DNA of 64,000 bases from RPQJ01 sp963846315 (GCA_963846315.1 CAWJVM010000006.1:62001-126000), one strand, 5' to 3'. Counted from the first letter of the stretch, positions 17,534 through 26,809 are shown. The notes: generated by a model not told the origin, from the sequence alone. Translations and numbers: made by a program.

Positions 17534-18133
17534 TCACACGAAGCGATTCGCCACCCGCTCCGGGAGGCTCCTGACCCTGAATGCGAAGATGATCTTGAGT
17601 ACCCCAGTGATGATCGCCCAGGCCGCGATCATCAGGATCACGGACAAGCCACCCAGGGCAGGTCTCATGATCACGATGAAACCGAACAGGACCGACAGGC
17701 CACCCGTGAGGTAGAGGAGCCATTCGCGCTCGGTTGCCGCTCGCACCTTGTAACCGAGCATCACGAGGAACACGCCGAGCATGATCGCCTCGAACGCAAC
17801 CAGCAGGATGAATGCCTGCATGCTGATGCGCGGATTGAGCAGCGCGTAGCCACCGGCAAGGACGCCGAGCACGCCGATCAGCAGCATGATCCACCAGCCG
17901 TCCTTGTCACGATTCCGGATCGACCCGATCACGTTGGAGACGCCGTCGACCAGGATCGCGGCGGCGAAGAAAGTCGCAACGACCAGCCAGGCCGTCATCG
18001 GCTGCGAAAAAGCCAGCACCCCGAAGATCACGCTGGCGATGCCGCCGACCAGGAACACCCACCACGTGCGCTTGCACAGGGTCCGGGCATCGCCGCCGAG
18101 CCGCTCGAGCAGGAGTCCGTCCGATTGGGCCAT
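17534..18133 (-). CDS. HdeD-family (DUF308) inner-membrane protein
   Basis: A 199-residue protein with six predicted transmembrane segments in the short-hairpin pattern of the DUF308/HdeD family (WWVFLVGGIASVIFGVLAF, AWLVVATFFAAAILVDG and later pairs). HdeD in E. coli contributes to acid resistance at high cell density; the mechanism is unknown. The start at 18133 is chosen because GGAG lies seven bases upstream and the family begins there. It is divergent from trmB and convergent with the FAD oxidoreductase. Confidence 0.87.
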   Translation of the reverse strand: MAQSDGLLLERLGGDARTLCKRTWWVFLVGGIASVIFGVLAFSQPMTAWLVVATFFAAAILVDGVSNVIGSIRNRDKDGWWIMLLIGVLGVLAGGYALLNPRISMQAFILLVAFEAIMLGVFLVMLGYKVRAATEREWLLYLTGGLSVLFGFIVIMRPALGGLSVILMIAAWAIITGVLKIIFAFRVRSLPERVANRFV

Positions 18134-18202
18134 TGATTTTCTCCACGCCCGGTACCCGGGCTTTATGATTGTCATTCCCCGCAACAGCGAAACTTTAGAC
18201 CC

Positions 18203-18958
18203 TTGCCGTCATCGAATCCAGACATCGTGAACACGGTCAATGCCGCGGCGAACCCGGTGACCGCTCCGCACGACACGTCGAAGCACCGCGCGATCCGCAG
18301 CTTCGTGGTGCGCGCGGGTCGCATGACTGTCGCGCAGGAGCGCGCCTGGCGTGAGCTGTGGCCCACGATCGGCATCGACAACGGCGAAGAACCGCTCGAC
18401 CTCGCGACCGAGTTCGGCCGGGAGGCGCCGGTGGTGCTCGAGATCGGTTTCGGCAACGGTGAGTCGCTCGTCGCGTTGGCGGCCGCCCATGCCGACCGAA
18501 ACTTCCTCGGCCTCGAAGTGCATCCGCCGGGTGTCGGTCACCTGCTGCTGCGTTGCGAAGCCGAGAAACTGGGCAACGTGCGCGTGATCTGCGACGACGC
18601 CGTGCAGGTCCTGCAGCGACGGTTGCCGGACGCCTCGCTCGACGAAGTGCTGCTGTATTTCCCGGACCCGTGGCCGAAGAAGCGTCATCACAAGCGCCGC
18701 ATCGTGCAGCCTGCGTTCGTCGAACTCGTCGCGCGCAAACTCGAACCCGGTGGCGTGTTGCGCATGGCGACTGACTGGCAGCCGTATGCCGAGCACATGC
18801 TGGCGACGGCAGGCAGCAGCACGGCATTGCATAACGAATCAGCCACGGGCGACTACGTGGACCGACCGGACAGCCGTCCCCTCACTCGCTTCGAACGGCG
18901 CGGGCAGCGGCTCGGGCACGGCGTGTGGGATCTGGCGTTCCGCAGGGGAAGTGAGTAG
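18203..18958 (+). CDS. trmB: tRNA (guanine-N7-)-methyltransferase
   Basis: Methylates N7 of G46 in tRNA using S-adenosylmethionine. The SAM-binding motif EIGFGNGES is at about residues 75-83. The catalytic/tRNA-contact stretch YFPDPWPKKRHHKRR is conserved, as is FVELVARKLEPGG. The TTG at 18203 is one possible start; a GTG at 18227 is equally plausible, and the first ~30 residues are the variable N-terminal tail. The 3' end of the coding sequence forms part of an inverted repeat with the following intergenic DNA. Confidence 0.94.
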   Translation: MPSSNPDIVNTVNAAANPVTAPHDTSKHRAIRSFVVRAGRMTVAQERAWRELWPTIGIDNGEEPLDLATEFGREAPVVLEIGFGNGESLVALAAAHADRNFLGLEVHPPGVGHLLLRCEAEKLGNVRVICDDAVQVLQRRLPDASLDEVLLYFPDPWPKKRHHKRRIVQPAFVELVARKLEPGGVLRMATDWQPYAEHMLATAGSSTALHNESATGDYVDRPDSRPLTRFERRGQRLGHGVWDLAFRRGSE

Positions 18959-19030
18959 TGATTAGTGATTAGTGATTAGCAGACTGCGGCTGCGACTTTG
19001 GTCACTAATCACTAATCACTATTCACTTCC
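18947..19030. repeat. Long inverted repeat with GTGATTA heptamers (element A)
   Basis: Two 28-bp arms (18947-18974 and 19003-19030) are inverted copies with one mismatch, separated by 28 nt. The arms consist of GGAAGTGA followed by tandem GTGATTA units. The left arm begins inside the last codons of trmB, and the right arm ends 10 bp before the marC stop. The design is the same as the four GGGGTTA elements elsewhere in the window, with a different heptamer. Confidence 0.85.
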
Positions 19031-19040
19031 GTCACTTCCT

Positions 19041-19664
19041 TCAGGTCATCGCCCCGCGCACGCCGTCGATCACGAACTGCGTCGCGAGCGCAGCGAGCAG
19101 GACGCCGAGCAACCGCCCGAGCACGGCGCCACCGGTCACGCCGACGACGCGCATCACCGGTCCGGTCATCAGCATCAGCCCCAGGGTCAGCGCGAGCACC
19201 ACGCCGATCAGCGCAAGCTGCGCAAAGAACTGCACCGATCCGAAGGGCACGGCAGAAAACGCCAGCAGGATGGTCGCGATCGCACCGGGCCCGGCGATCA
19301 TCGGAAATGCAAGCGGAAACACCGAGATGTCGACTCGGTGATGGGCTTCCTCGCCTTCACCCGGCGTGATCGAGCGCACGCCTGACTCGCGCGCAAAGAC
19401 CATCTCGATCGCGAGCATGAATAACAGTATACCGCCGCCTATCTTGAAGGCGTCGACGCTGATGCCGAGCACCTTGAGCAGCGCCGTGCCGGCGACAGCG
19501 AACAGGATGCACACCATCGCGGAGATGGCGACGGCCTTGACGGACATCCGCCGCCGGTAGGCGTCGTCCGAGCCTTCCGTCAGCCCGGCGAGGATGGGCA
19601 GGAGCGACAAAGGCTCCACCACCACCAGCAGGACCACGAAGAATTTCAGCAGTTCGTCGAACAT
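19041..19664 (-). CDS. MarC-family integral membrane protein
   Basis: A 207-residue MarC family protein with six hydrophobic helices. The typical phrases VVVEPLSLLPILAGLTEG, LGISVDAFKIGGGILLF, and FPLAFPMIAGPGAIAT are present. Despite the historical name it is not shown to be a multidrug transporter, and its substrate is unknown. It sits alone between trmB (convergent) and a divergent small acidic gene. Confidence 0.92.
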   Translation of the reverse strand: MFDELLKFFVVLLVVVEPLSLLPILAGLTEGSDDAYRRRMSVKAVAISAMVCILFAVAGTALLKVLGISVDAFKIGGGILLFMLAIEMVFARESGVRSITPGEGEEAHHRVDISVFPLAFPMIAGPGAIATILLAFSAVPFGSVQFFAQLALIGVVLALTLGLMLMTGPVMRVVGVTGGAVLGRLLGVLLAALATQFVIDGVRGAMT

Positions 19665-19759
19665 CGTGCCTTCGCGTGTTTCGCGACTTGAACTCCAAGC
19701 CGCGCAGGTCTAAAACAAACACAGGATACCAAGCGCAAGGATGCGTTGAGGACAAGACG

Positions 19760-20107
19760 ATGAGCAACCCCGCCCCTGTCGTTGGCAAATGGTACGCGCG
19801 AGCCGGAGGAGACTCCTTCGAGGTGGTCGCGATCGACCGCGACGATTCCACGATCGAGCTGCAGTACTTCGACGGCACCATCGAGGAACTCGATTTCGAC
19901 GAGTGGCGCGAGGAGGAAATCGTCGTCGCGTCGGCACCCGAAGACTGGACCGGCTCGGTCGACGTCGATCCGGAAGATACCGAGAACGAGTTCGACGTGG
20001 TGCCCGGCAATGGCAACAGCCCGTTCGAAGCCATCGATCGTGGCGAGGCGGACGGCTTTTCCGAACTCGAATTGCCCGACGAAACGCAGGAGCGTCCTGC
20101 GGGCTGA
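19760..20107 (+). CDS. Small acidic protein, DUF6763-like
   Basis: A very acidic 115-residue protein. The pattern PVVGKWYARAGGDSFEVVAI followed by IELQYFDGTIEELDFDEW matches a small family I know as DUF6763, found in gammaproteobacteria with no known function. The first ~60 residues look folded (beta-rich); the C-terminal half is low in complexity and acidic. The start at 19760 is preferred, since the upstream in-frame extension from 19676 is unlike the family. Confidence 0.75.
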   Translation: MSNPAPVVGKWYARAGGDSFEVVAIDRDDSTIELQYFDGTIEELDFDEWREEEIVVASAPEDWTGSVDVDPEDTENEFDVVPGNGNSPFEAIDRGEADGFSELELPDETQERPAG

Positions 20108-20114
20108 GCGGCGA

Positions 20115-20489
20115 TCAATTCGGGTCGTGCAGCGGCACCGAATCGTCTAGCAGCACGTAGCCGTGCCGGACATGCACCGGCAGCGGCTGCAACCCGAGTC
20201 CGATGCACGGGCCGGAGAGGCAACTGCCCGTTTCCATTTGGAACAGCGCGCCGTGCATCACACAGCGGATCGTGTTGCCGCCCGGCACGAGAAACTGGTC
20301 CGGCTGCCAGTTGAGCGGGAAGCCGGCGTGCGGGCAATGGTTGACGTAGCCGTAGACTCGCTCGCCCTGCCGCACCACGAAGCCCTTCAAGGGCCATTCG
20401 CCCTGCCCCATCGTGAACCCGCGCGCACCGGGATCCGCCAGTTCATGCAGCGGGCAGATCACTCGAGTGAGGTCGATCTCGCTGGCCAC
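20115..20489 (-). CDS. Rieske [2Fe-2S] protein
   Basis: A 124-residue single-domain Rieske protein. The ligand motifs are CPHAG and, 25 residues on, CVMHGALF, which give the C-x-H and C-x-x-H pattern for a [2Fe-2S] cluster. There is no transmembrane segment, so it is a soluble ferredoxin-like electron carrier. It follows ampG by 5 bp in the xthA-ampG-Rieske unit. No partner oxygenase is visible in the window. Confidence 0.9.
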   Translation of the reverse strand: MASEIDLTRVICPLHELADPGARGFTMGQGEWPLKGFVVRQGERVYGYVNHCPHAGFPLNWQPDQFLVPGGNTIRCVMHGALFQMETGSCLSGPCIGLGLQPLPVHVRHGYVLLDDSVPLHDPN

Positions 20490-20495
20490 GGCGGC

Positions 20496-21890
20496 TCACC
20501 TTGCTTCCTGCCGCATTTTGCGCGCGAGGAAGAACAGCAGCACGAGCGCAGGCAGGCCCAGCGTCGACGTGTAGACGAAAAACGCCGGATAACCGATGGC
20601 ATCGACGACGAAACCCGACGTCCCCATCAGCAGCTTGCCGGGCAGCGCATAGATCGACGAGAACAAGGCGTATTGCGTCGCCGTGTAGGACGCGCTGGTC
20701 AGGCTCGACAGGTAGGCGATCAACGAGGTGCCGGCGATTCCCATGGCCAGGTTGTCAGCGCTGATCAGGAAGGCGAGCCCGAAGAGGTTCGGCTGGTTGT
20801 ATGACGCGAACGCGGCGAACATCAGGTTGGCGATGATCACCAGCACGCTGCCGAGCGCGAGCGAGCGGACGACGCCGAGGCGCGCCACGGCCATGCCACC
20901 GAGCAGCGTGCCGAGGATCGACCAGAACACGCCGAAACCCTTGGCGACGGCGGCTATTTCCTTGAGCGTGAAACCGACGTCGAGGTAGAACGGGTTGCTC
21001 ATCACCCCCATCGTAAAATCGGCGAGGCGGTAACTGCCGATGAAGGCGAGCATCAGCACGGCGAGTTTCACGCCGTAACGCGTGAAGAAATCGACGAACG
21101 GGTTCACGACCGCACCGACGAACCACGCGCCCAGGTTGCGCATGGATTCCGGCCAGTGCGCCTTGCGCTCGAGCCAGTCGCTGACGCGGGCCTCCTGCGC
21201 CAGCGTGTGCTTGATCACACGTGCTTCGGGTTCGCGGATGACGAGCGTGGTGACGATGCCGATGCACGCACAGACCGCCATTGACGTGTAGGACACAGTC
21301 CAGCCATGGTCCGCCGCGATCCAGAGCGCGCCGGCGCTGGCCACCATCATCGCGATGCGATAGCCGAGCTGGTACGCCGCAGCCATCACGCCCTGCATCA
21401 CGGGTGGCGCCGATTCGATGCGCCACGCGTCCACCGCGATGTCCTGGGTGGCGGACGAGAACGCCACCAGCAGCGCGAGCGATGCGACGACGGCCAGGTG
21501 TCCGACCGGACTCATGTGCGCCATGTTGAGCAAGCCGATCGCGATGCCTATCTGGCCAAGCAGCATCCAGCTGCGCCGGCGGCCCAGCAACCGGTGCAGC
21601 ACCGGCAGGCGCAGCTTGTCGACGACGGGCGCCCAGAAAAACTTGACCGTATAGATGATGCCGACCCACGACAGCATGCCGATCGTAGCGCGCTCGATAC
21701 CGACCTCACGCAACCAGGCGGACAGCGTCGAGAACACCAGCATGAACGGCAATCCGGCCGAAAAGCCGAGGAACAGCATCGCCGCCACCTGCGGGTTGCG
21801 GTACGCCAGCACCGCGTCCGCCCAGCCCCGCCACCAGGGCTTCTTGACGACGGGTCCGGCCGGTGGTGCGCCAGCGCTCGGGCCGGTCAC
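20496..21890 (-). CDS. ampG: AmpG-type muropeptide permease (MFS)
   Basis: A 464-residue major facilitator that imports anhydro-muropeptides from the periplasm for cell-wall recycling. About twelve to fourteen hydrophobic helices are visible. Conserved AmpG phrases include FLGFSAGLPFML, LSWVGIIYTVKFFWAPVVD, SSATQDIAVDAWRIE and RIAMMVASAGALWI. The GTG start at 21890 overlaps the xthA stop (GTGA), showing translational coupling; a longer reading to 22046 would run deep into xthA and is not accepted. Known AmpG proteins influence beta-lactamase induction, but no ampC/ampR is seen here. Confidence 0.9.
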   Translation of the reverse strand: MTGPSAGAPPAGPVVKKPWWRGWADAVLAYRNPQVAAMLFLGFSAGLPFMLVFSTLSAWLREVGIERATIGMLSWVGIIYTVKFFWAPVVDKLRLPVLHRLLGRRRSWMLLGQIGIAIGLLNMAHMSPVGHLAVVASLALLVAFSSATQDIAVDAWRIESAPPVMQGVMAAAYQLGYRIAMMVASAGALWIAADHGWTVSYTSMAVCACIGIVTTLVIREPEARVIKHTLAQEARVSDWLERKAHWPESMRNLGAWFVGAVVNPFVDFFTRYGVKLAVLMLAFIGSYRLADFTMGVMSNPFYLDVGFTLKEIAAVAKGFGVFWSILGTLLGGMAVARLGVVRSLALGSVLVIIANLMFAAFASYNQPNLFGLAFLISADNLAMGIAGTSLIAYLSSLTSASYTATQYALFSSIYALPGKLLMGTSGFVVDAIGYPAFFVYTSTLGLPALVLLFFLARKMRQEAR

Positions 21891-22654
21891 AGGTCGTACG
21901 TCACGGTGAGCGGAGCGTGATCGGAGAAGCGCTGTGCCTTGAAGATTTCGGCGCTGCGCACGCTGCCGCGCAACCCCGGGCTGAGCACGTGGTAATCGAT
22001 ACGCCAACCCACGTTCTTCGACCACGCCTGGCCACGGTTCGACCACCAGGTGTACTGGTCGGGCTCGGGGTTCACTTCGCGGAACGCGTCAACGTACTTC
22101 ACGTCGTCGAACAGTTCGTCGAGCCACGCACGCTCTTCCGGCAGGAAACCCGAGTTCCTGCGGTTCGCCCGCCAGTTGCGCAGGTCGATTTCCTTGTGCG
22201 CGATGTTCCAGTCGCCGCACAGGATGTAGTCGCGCTTCCTGCGCTTCAGGGCCCGCAGGTAGGGCATGAATTCCGCAAGGAAGCGGAACTTCGCCTGCTG
22301 ACGCTCCTCGCTCGACGAGCCCGAGGGCAGGTAGACCGAGATCACGCTGAGGTTCTTGAAGCGCGCCTCGATGTAGCGCCCCTCGCCGTCGAATTCCTTC
22401 GAGCCGTGCCCTGCCAGGACCGTCAACGGCTTCTCGCGCGAATAGACGGCCACACCGCTGTAGCCTTTCTTCACGGCGTCGAAGTAGTAGCAGTGGTAGC
22501 CGGCGGGGTGGTAGTGCGGCTCGGAGATCTGGTCACGCTGGCATTTCGTCTCCTGCACGCAGACGACGTCGGCGTCCTGGGCCGGCAGCCAGTCGAAGAA
22601 GCCCTTGCGCGCCGCGGAGCGGATGCCGTTCGCGTTGAGGGTGATGATGCGCAT
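21887..22654 (-). CDS. xthA: Exodeoxyribonuclease III
   Basis: An AP endonuclease and 3'-5' exonuclease of base-excision repair. The 255-residue protein begins MRIITLNANGIRSA. The motifs QETKCQ (metal Glu), GDWNIAH (active-site Asp and Asn) and FSDHAPL (catalytic Asp-His) are intact. The start at 22654 matches the family; 12 upstream codons are discarded. It is divergent from pyrE with only 26 bp between starts, so the two promoters must overlap. Confidence 0.96.
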   Translation of the reverse strand: MRIITLNANGIRSAARKGFFDWLPAQDADVVCVQETKCQRDQISEPHYHPAGYHCYYFDAVKKGYSGVAVYSREKPLTVLAGHGSKEFDGEGRYIEARFKNLSVISVYLPSGSSSEERQQAKFRFLAEFMPYLRALKRRKRDYILCGDWNIAHKEIDLRNWRANRRNSGFLPEERAWLDELFDDVKYVDAFREVNPEPDQYTWWSNRGQAWSKNVGWRIDYHVLSPGLRGSVRSAEIFKAQRFSDHAPLTVTYDL

Positions 22655-22680
22655 GGGCGCAAAGTATAAAGTACACGCCC

Positions 22681-23313
22681 ATGCACCCACCCGACTTCAT
22701 CCGCCTCTGCATCGAACTCGGCGTCCTGCGCTTCGGCGAGTTCACGCTCAAGTCCGGCCGCAAGAGTCCGTACTTCTTCAACGCCGGCCTGTTCAATACC
22801 GGCCACGCCATCGGCTCGCTCGGGCGCTTCTATGCCCGCACCGCCGCGCAGTCGGGCGTGCCGTTCGACATGCTGTTCGGCCCCGCCTACAAGGGCATTC
22901 CGCTGGTCACGGCGACGGCCGCCGCGATGTCCGAGCACGAGGGCCGCAATCTCTCGTTTGCGTTCAACCGCAAGGAAGCCAAGGACCACGGCGAAGGCGG
23001 CACGATCGTCGGCGCGCCGCTCAAGGGTCGCGTCCTGATCGTGGACGACGTGATCACGGCCGGAACAGCCATCCGCGAATCCGTCGAGATCATCCGTGCG
23101 CAGGGGGCGACGCCGGCGGCCGTGCTGATCGCGCTCGACCGTGAGGAACGCGGCCAGGGCGAGAAATCGGCGGTGCAGGAGGTGCAGGATGCGCTCGGCC
23201 TGCCGGTCATTTCGGTCCTGCGACTACGCGACCTGATGACCCATCTCCAAGCCATCGGTGACAGTGCCGTCCTGCAGTCGGTGCGGGCTTACCGTGACCA
23301 GTACGGCGTCTGA
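22681..23313 (+). CDS. pyrE: Orotate phosphoribosyltransferase
   Basis: Converts orotate and PRPP to OMP in pyrimidine synthesis. The 210-residue protein shows the PRPP-binding motif VLIVDDVITAGTAIRE, the GPAYKGIPL loop and FNRKEAKDHGEGG, the flexible catalytic loop with the active-site lysines. Length is normal. It is adjacent to dut-coaBC, as in many gammaproteobacteria. Confidence 0.97.
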   Translation: MHPPDFIRLCIELGVLRFGEFTLKSGRKSPYFFNAGLFNTGHAIGSLGRFYARTAAQSGVPFDMLFGPAYKGIPLVTATAAAMSEHEGRNLSFAFNRKEAKDHGEGGTIVGAPLKGRVLIVDDVITAGTAIRESVEIIRAQGATPAAVLIALDREERGQGEKSAVQEVQDALGLPVISVLRLRDLMTHLQAIGDSAVLQSVRAYRDQYGV

Positions 23314-23406
23314 ACGCGCGCCCAGTTTGAAGCAGGTCACAATGCTGAGCGCTGCCGACCCCAAAAAACTGCAATCCGGAGGGGGTCTGGCCTCACAATC
23401 CCCGTC

Positions 23407-24108
23407 ATGCGCGCAGTCCCCCTGATCGCTCCCACCCCGATGTCCGCCCGAGTCCGGCTCGGTGTGGCTGCTGCCCTGCTGCTGGTGGCCTGTGCCCTGG
23501 CGGCCGGTGTGGCCGACGCGGCGCAAAAGAAGAAGCCCGCGGGCGGGCGGTCGCTCAGTGACGAGCACATCTACCGCTGCAAGAGCGAATCCGGCCACAG
23601 CTTCTTCGGCCAGAACATCCCGCCGGAGTGCATGGGCGCCGACGTCGAGGTGCTCGACCAGACGGGGCGCGTGGTGCGCATGATTCCGGGGGCGAAATCA
23701 CTCGAGCAGATTGCCGCGCAGAAGGCTGCGGACGACGCCAAGGCCGTCGCAGCGCAGCGCGATCGCACGCTGCTGGCCACCTACCTGACAGTGGCCGACA
23801 TCGAACGCCTGCGTGACCAGCGCATCGACCTGCTCGAGCAACAGAACGTCGTGACGCGCCAGTACATCACCAACTTGCGCGCGCGCGAGGCGCGACTGAT
23901 GGAATCGGTGCAGCGCTTCCGCCCGTACAGTGCGAAGCCGAACGCGCCGGCGCTGCCCGAGCAGATCGCGAGCGAAATCGTGAATACGGTGAAGGGCCTG
24001 CAGGTCTACGAGCAGGAACTGGCAAAGAACACGATGGAACGCGAACGCGTGACGCGGGAGTTTGCCGCGGACATCAGTCGGTTCAAAGAGCTGAAGGGCA
24101 TCAAGTAA
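23407..24108 (+). CDS. Exported coiled-coil protein, DUF4124-like N-terminus
   Basis: A 233-residue product with an N-terminal signal or anchor (LGVAAALLLVACALAAGVADA). The segment HIYRCKSESGHSFFGQNIPPEC looks like the short DUF4124-type domain with two cysteines. The rest (about residues 85-230) is highly charged helix likely to form coiled coil (RLRDQRIDLLEQQNVV, ERERVTREFAADISRFKEL). Function is unknown. The start could be the ATG at 23407 or the one at 23440 (MSARVRLG), which gives a better signal peptide. Confidence 0.75.
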   Translation: MRAVPLIAPTPMSARVRLGVAAALLLVACALAAGVADAAQKKKPAGGRSLSDEHIYRCKSESGHSFFGQNIPPECMGADVEVLDQTGRVVRMIPGAKSLEQIAAQKAADDAKAVAAQRDRTLLATYLTVADIERLRDQRIDLLEQQNVVTRQYITNLRAREARLMESVQRFRPYSAKPNAPALPEQIASEIVNTVKGLQVYEQELAKNTMERERVTREFAADISRFKELKGIK

Positions 24109-24113
24109 GTTAA

Positions 24114-24223
24114 GGAAGTAGAGGAAGGGGTTAGGGGTTAGTCGGAAGCGCGCTGCGCGCCGAGAAAGCTCCTCCTGCGCCGATGGCGCTTCCGACTAAC
24201 CCCTAACCCCTTCCTCTACTTCC
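24114..24223. repeat. Perfect 38-bp inverted repeat with GGGGTTA heptamers (element B)
   Basis: The arms 24114-24151 and 24186-24223 are exact inverted copies over 38 bp, with a 34-nt loop. The arm reads GGAAGTAGAGGAA, then two GGGGTTA units, then GTCGGAAGCGC. It fills the whole convergent gap: it starts 6 bp after one stop codon and ends on the dut stop codon. As RNA it would form an extremely stable hairpin in either direction. Confidence 0.9.
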
Positions 24224-24690
24224 TACCCCCTTCCCGAACTGCCGAAGCCCCCGGCTCCCCGGTCGCTGGCAGAGAACTCCTCGACCACCTCGAACTCCAC
24301 CTGCACGACCGGCACCACGACCATCTGCGCGATGCGCTCGCCCGGCTCGATCGTGAACGTCGCCTGGCCGCGGTTCCAGCACGAGACCATCACCTGACCC
24401 TGGTAGTCGGAGTCGATCAGGCCGACGAGGTTGCCAAGCACGATGCCGTGCTTGTGGCCGAGGCCGGAACGCGGCAGCAGCACCGCGGCCAGACCCGGAT
24501 CCTCGAGATGGATGGCGATCCCGGTGGGAATCAGTTGCGTCTGGCCCGGCTTGAGCTCGAGCGGCGCATCGAGGCACGCGCGCAGGTCCAGTCCGGCGGA
24601 GCCAGGCGTCGCGTAATGCGGCAGCGGGTAGTCCTTGCCGATGCGGGCATCGATGATGCGCACCTGCAGCTTCGGTCGCTGCGCACTCAT
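24223..24690 (-). CDS. dut: dUTP diphosphatase
   Basis: Hydrolyses dUTP to dUMP, keeping uracil out of DNA and feeding dTMP synthesis. The 155-residue trimeric-type enzyme has the five motifs in order: GSAGLDLRAC, LPRSGLGHKHGI, GLIDSDYQGQ, GERIAQMVVV, and RGAGGFGSSG. The start overlaps the end of coaBC by 4 bp (ATGA), so the pair is translationally coupled. Confidence 0.97.
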   Translation of the reverse strand: MSAQRPKLQVRIIDARIGKDYPLPHYATPGSAGLDLRACLDAPLELKPGQTQLIPTGIAIHLEDPGLAAVLLPRSGLGHKHGIVLGNLVGLIDSDYQGQVMVSCWNRGQATFTIEPGERIAQMVVVPVVQVEFEVVEEFSASDRGAGGFGSSGRG

Positions 24691-25907
24691 CGCGACCGGC
24701 TGCCCGCAAAGCGTTCGGCGATCACAGCGATCAACTCACCGGCGAGCCGGCACTTGGGTGCGCGCTCGAGCTCGCGCTTGCCGCCCTGCCAGTACACCGT
24801 CAGCGCGTTGTCGTCGCAATCGAAGGCGAGGCCTTCGCCCACCTGGTTCGCGGCGATCATGTCGAGTTTCTTGCCCTCGAGCTTGCGCAGTGCATTGCGC
24901 TCGACATTCTGCGTCTCGGCGGCGAAGCCGACGACGAACGGGCGCGGCGACCCGGCAGCCACTGTCGCCAGGATGTCGGGTGTGCGAGTGAGATGCAGCG
25001 ACAGCTCGTCGCTGGTCTTCTTGATCTTGTGTTCCGCAACTTCTCGCATGCGGTAGTCGGAAACAGCGGCAGCAGCGATGAAGATATCGGTATCGGCGAT
25101 TTCGGCCTGCACCGCATTCATCATCTGTTCGGCAGTCTCGACGTCGATGCGTTGCACTCCACGCGGCGTGGGCACGGTGACCGGCCCGCTGACGATGACG
25201 ACCGTCGCTCCGGCATCGCGCGCGGCCTCGGCCACCGCGTAACCCATCTTGCCGGAGCTGCGATTGGTGATGAACCGCACGGGATCGATGCGTTCGCGCG
25301 TCGGACCGGCGGTGACGACGACTTTGTGGCCACGCAACGAGCCAGCGGTTGCGTCGCGCGCCGCCGCGAACACGGCCTCGACGATGTCCTGTGGTTCGAC
25401 CATCCGGCCGGCGCCGGTCTCGCCGCAGGCCTGGCTGCCATCCGCGGGACCGAGGATCGTCAGGCCACGCTGGCGCAGCGTGGCGACATTGGCTTGTGTC
25501 GCCGGGTTGCCCCACATCAGTCGATTCATCGCTGGCACCACGACGATGGGCGCATCCGTGGCGAGGCACAGCGTTGACAACAGGTCGTCCGCCAGGCCGT
25601 GCGCGAGCCGCGCAATGAAGTCCGCCGTCGCCGGCGCAATGACGATGCGCTGCGGCCACCGCGCGAGTTCAATGTGTCCCATGGCCGCTTCGGCAGCGGC
25701 ATCCCACAGGTCCGTGCGCACGGGCCGGCCCGACAACGCCTGGAATGTGAGTGGAGTGACGAACTGCTGCGCACCGGAGGTCATGACGACCTGCACGTCG
25801 GCGCCGCGTTCCTTGAGGCGACGCGTCAGTTCGGCGCTCTTGTAGGCGGCGATGCCACCCGTGACACCGAGTACGACACGGACGTTTGAGGCTTCTGGTG
25901 CTGACAT
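24687..25907 (-). CDS. coaBC: Bifunctional phosphopantothenoylcysteine decarboxylase/synthetase
   Basis: Carries out two consecutive steps of coenzyme A synthesis. The N-terminal flavin-dependent CoaC part (residues ~1-190) shows GVTGGIAAYKSAEL, the conserved PAMNRLMW motif and the active-site ACGETGAGRM. The C-terminal CoaB part (~190-400) shows VVVTAGPTRERIDPVRFITN, SSGKMGYAVAEAA, and the conserved K of HKIKK. Length 406 is normal. It is the first gene of coaBC-dut. Confidence 0.96.
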   Translation of the reverse strand: MSAPEASNVRVVLGVTGGIAAYKSAELTRRLKERGADVQVVMTSGAQQFVTPLTFQALSGRPVRTDLWDAAAEAAMGHIELARWPQRIVIAPATADFIARLAHGLADDLLSTLCLATDAPIVVVPAMNRLMWGNPATQANVATLRQRGLTILGPADGSQACGETGAGRMVEPQDIVEAVFAAARDATAGSLRGHKVVVTAGPTRERIDPVRFITNRSSGKMGYAVAEAARDAGATVVIVSGPVTVPTPRGVQRIDVETAEQMMNAVQAEIADTDIFIAAAAVSDYRMREVAEHKIKKTSDELSLHLTRTPDILATVAAGSPRPFVVGFAAETQNVERNALRKLEGKKLDMIAANQVGEGLAFDCDDNALTVYWQGGKRELERAPKCRLAGELIAVIAERFAGSRSR

Positions 25908-25993
25908 GGCGGGCGATTATGGGGGCGGGTCGCGTGGCGCGGCAAAGGGGCTGTCGACATTTCGGTGCCTCGGTCTCAGCTCATAACCGGCGA

Positions 25994-26809
25994 CTATTTC
26001 TGGCACTCCGGGCAGAAATACGTCGAACGCTGGCCCAGGACCAGGTGCCGGATCGGGGTCTGGCAGCGTCGGCACGGCTCCCCTGCCCGCTCGTAGACAA
26101 ACAGTTGCTGGCTGAAGTAGCCGGGCGTGCCGTCCGCATTCACGTAGTCACGCAGCGTGGTGCCGCCCTGTTGGATCGCCTCGCCAAGGACCTCGCGGAT
26201 CGACTCGACGATGCGCTGCCATTCCGCGGGCCTGATCCGTCCGGCTGCCCGGCGAGGCCGAACCCCCGCACGAAACAGAGCCTCGCTCGCGTAAATGTTG
26301 CCGACACCCACGACGACGTGCTGGTCCATGAGGAAGATCTTCACGGCGGCCTTGCGGCGCTTCGCCCGGGTGGCGAGCAGCTCCGCCGTTAGACCGTCTT
26401 CGAGCGGCTCGGGCCCGAGTGCGGCCAGCAGCGGGTGTTCATGGACCGGTCCCGTGCACCAGAGCAGGCTGCCGAATCGGCGCGGATCGTTGAAGCGCAG
26501 GCACTGGCCGGAATCGAGCACCAGGTCGTAGTGGTCGTGCAACAGCCGCGGCGAGCCTGCCGGCATCACGCGCAGGCTGCCCGACATGCCGAGGTGGGCG
26601 ATCAATGAACCGTGGTCGAGGTCGATCAGCAGGTACTTGGCGCGGCGGCGCACGTCGAGGATGCGTTGGCCGACCAGCTCGCGCACGAGTGTCGGTTCGA
26701 CGCGCCAGCGCAGGCGCGGCTCACGCAGGTCGAACGCGATGACGACGTGGCCGACGATGGCTTCGCGGACCCCGCGGCGCGTAGTTTCGACTTCGGGTAA
26801 TTCGGGCAT
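25994..26809 (-). CDS. mutM: Formamidopyrimidine-DNA glycosylase
   Basis: Removes 8-oxoguanine and formamidopyrimidines from DNA. The 271-residue protein starts MPELPEVETTRRGV with Pro1 and Glu2 as catalytic residues after Met removal. It has the helix-two-turn-helix (HVVVGVGNIYASEALFRAGV) and the C-terminal zinc finger (CRRCQTPI ... CPECQK). The start at 26809 is fixed by the invariant N-terminus. It lies downstream of the rpmB-rpmG operon, with an intrinsic terminator between. Confidence 0.96.
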   Translation of the reverse strand: MPELPEVETTRRGVREAIVGHVVIAFDLREPRLRWRVEPTLVRELVGQRILDVRRRAKYLLIDLDHGSLIAHLGMSGSLRVMPAGSPRLLHDHYDLVLDSGQCLRFNDPRRFGSLLWCTGPVHEHPLLAALGPEPLEDGLTAELLATRAKRRKAAVKIFLMDQHVVVGVGNIYASEALFRAGVRPRRAAGRIRPAEWQRIVESIREVLGEAIQQGGTTLRDYVNADGTPGYFSQQLFVYERAGEPCRRCQTPIRHLVLGQRSTYFCPECQK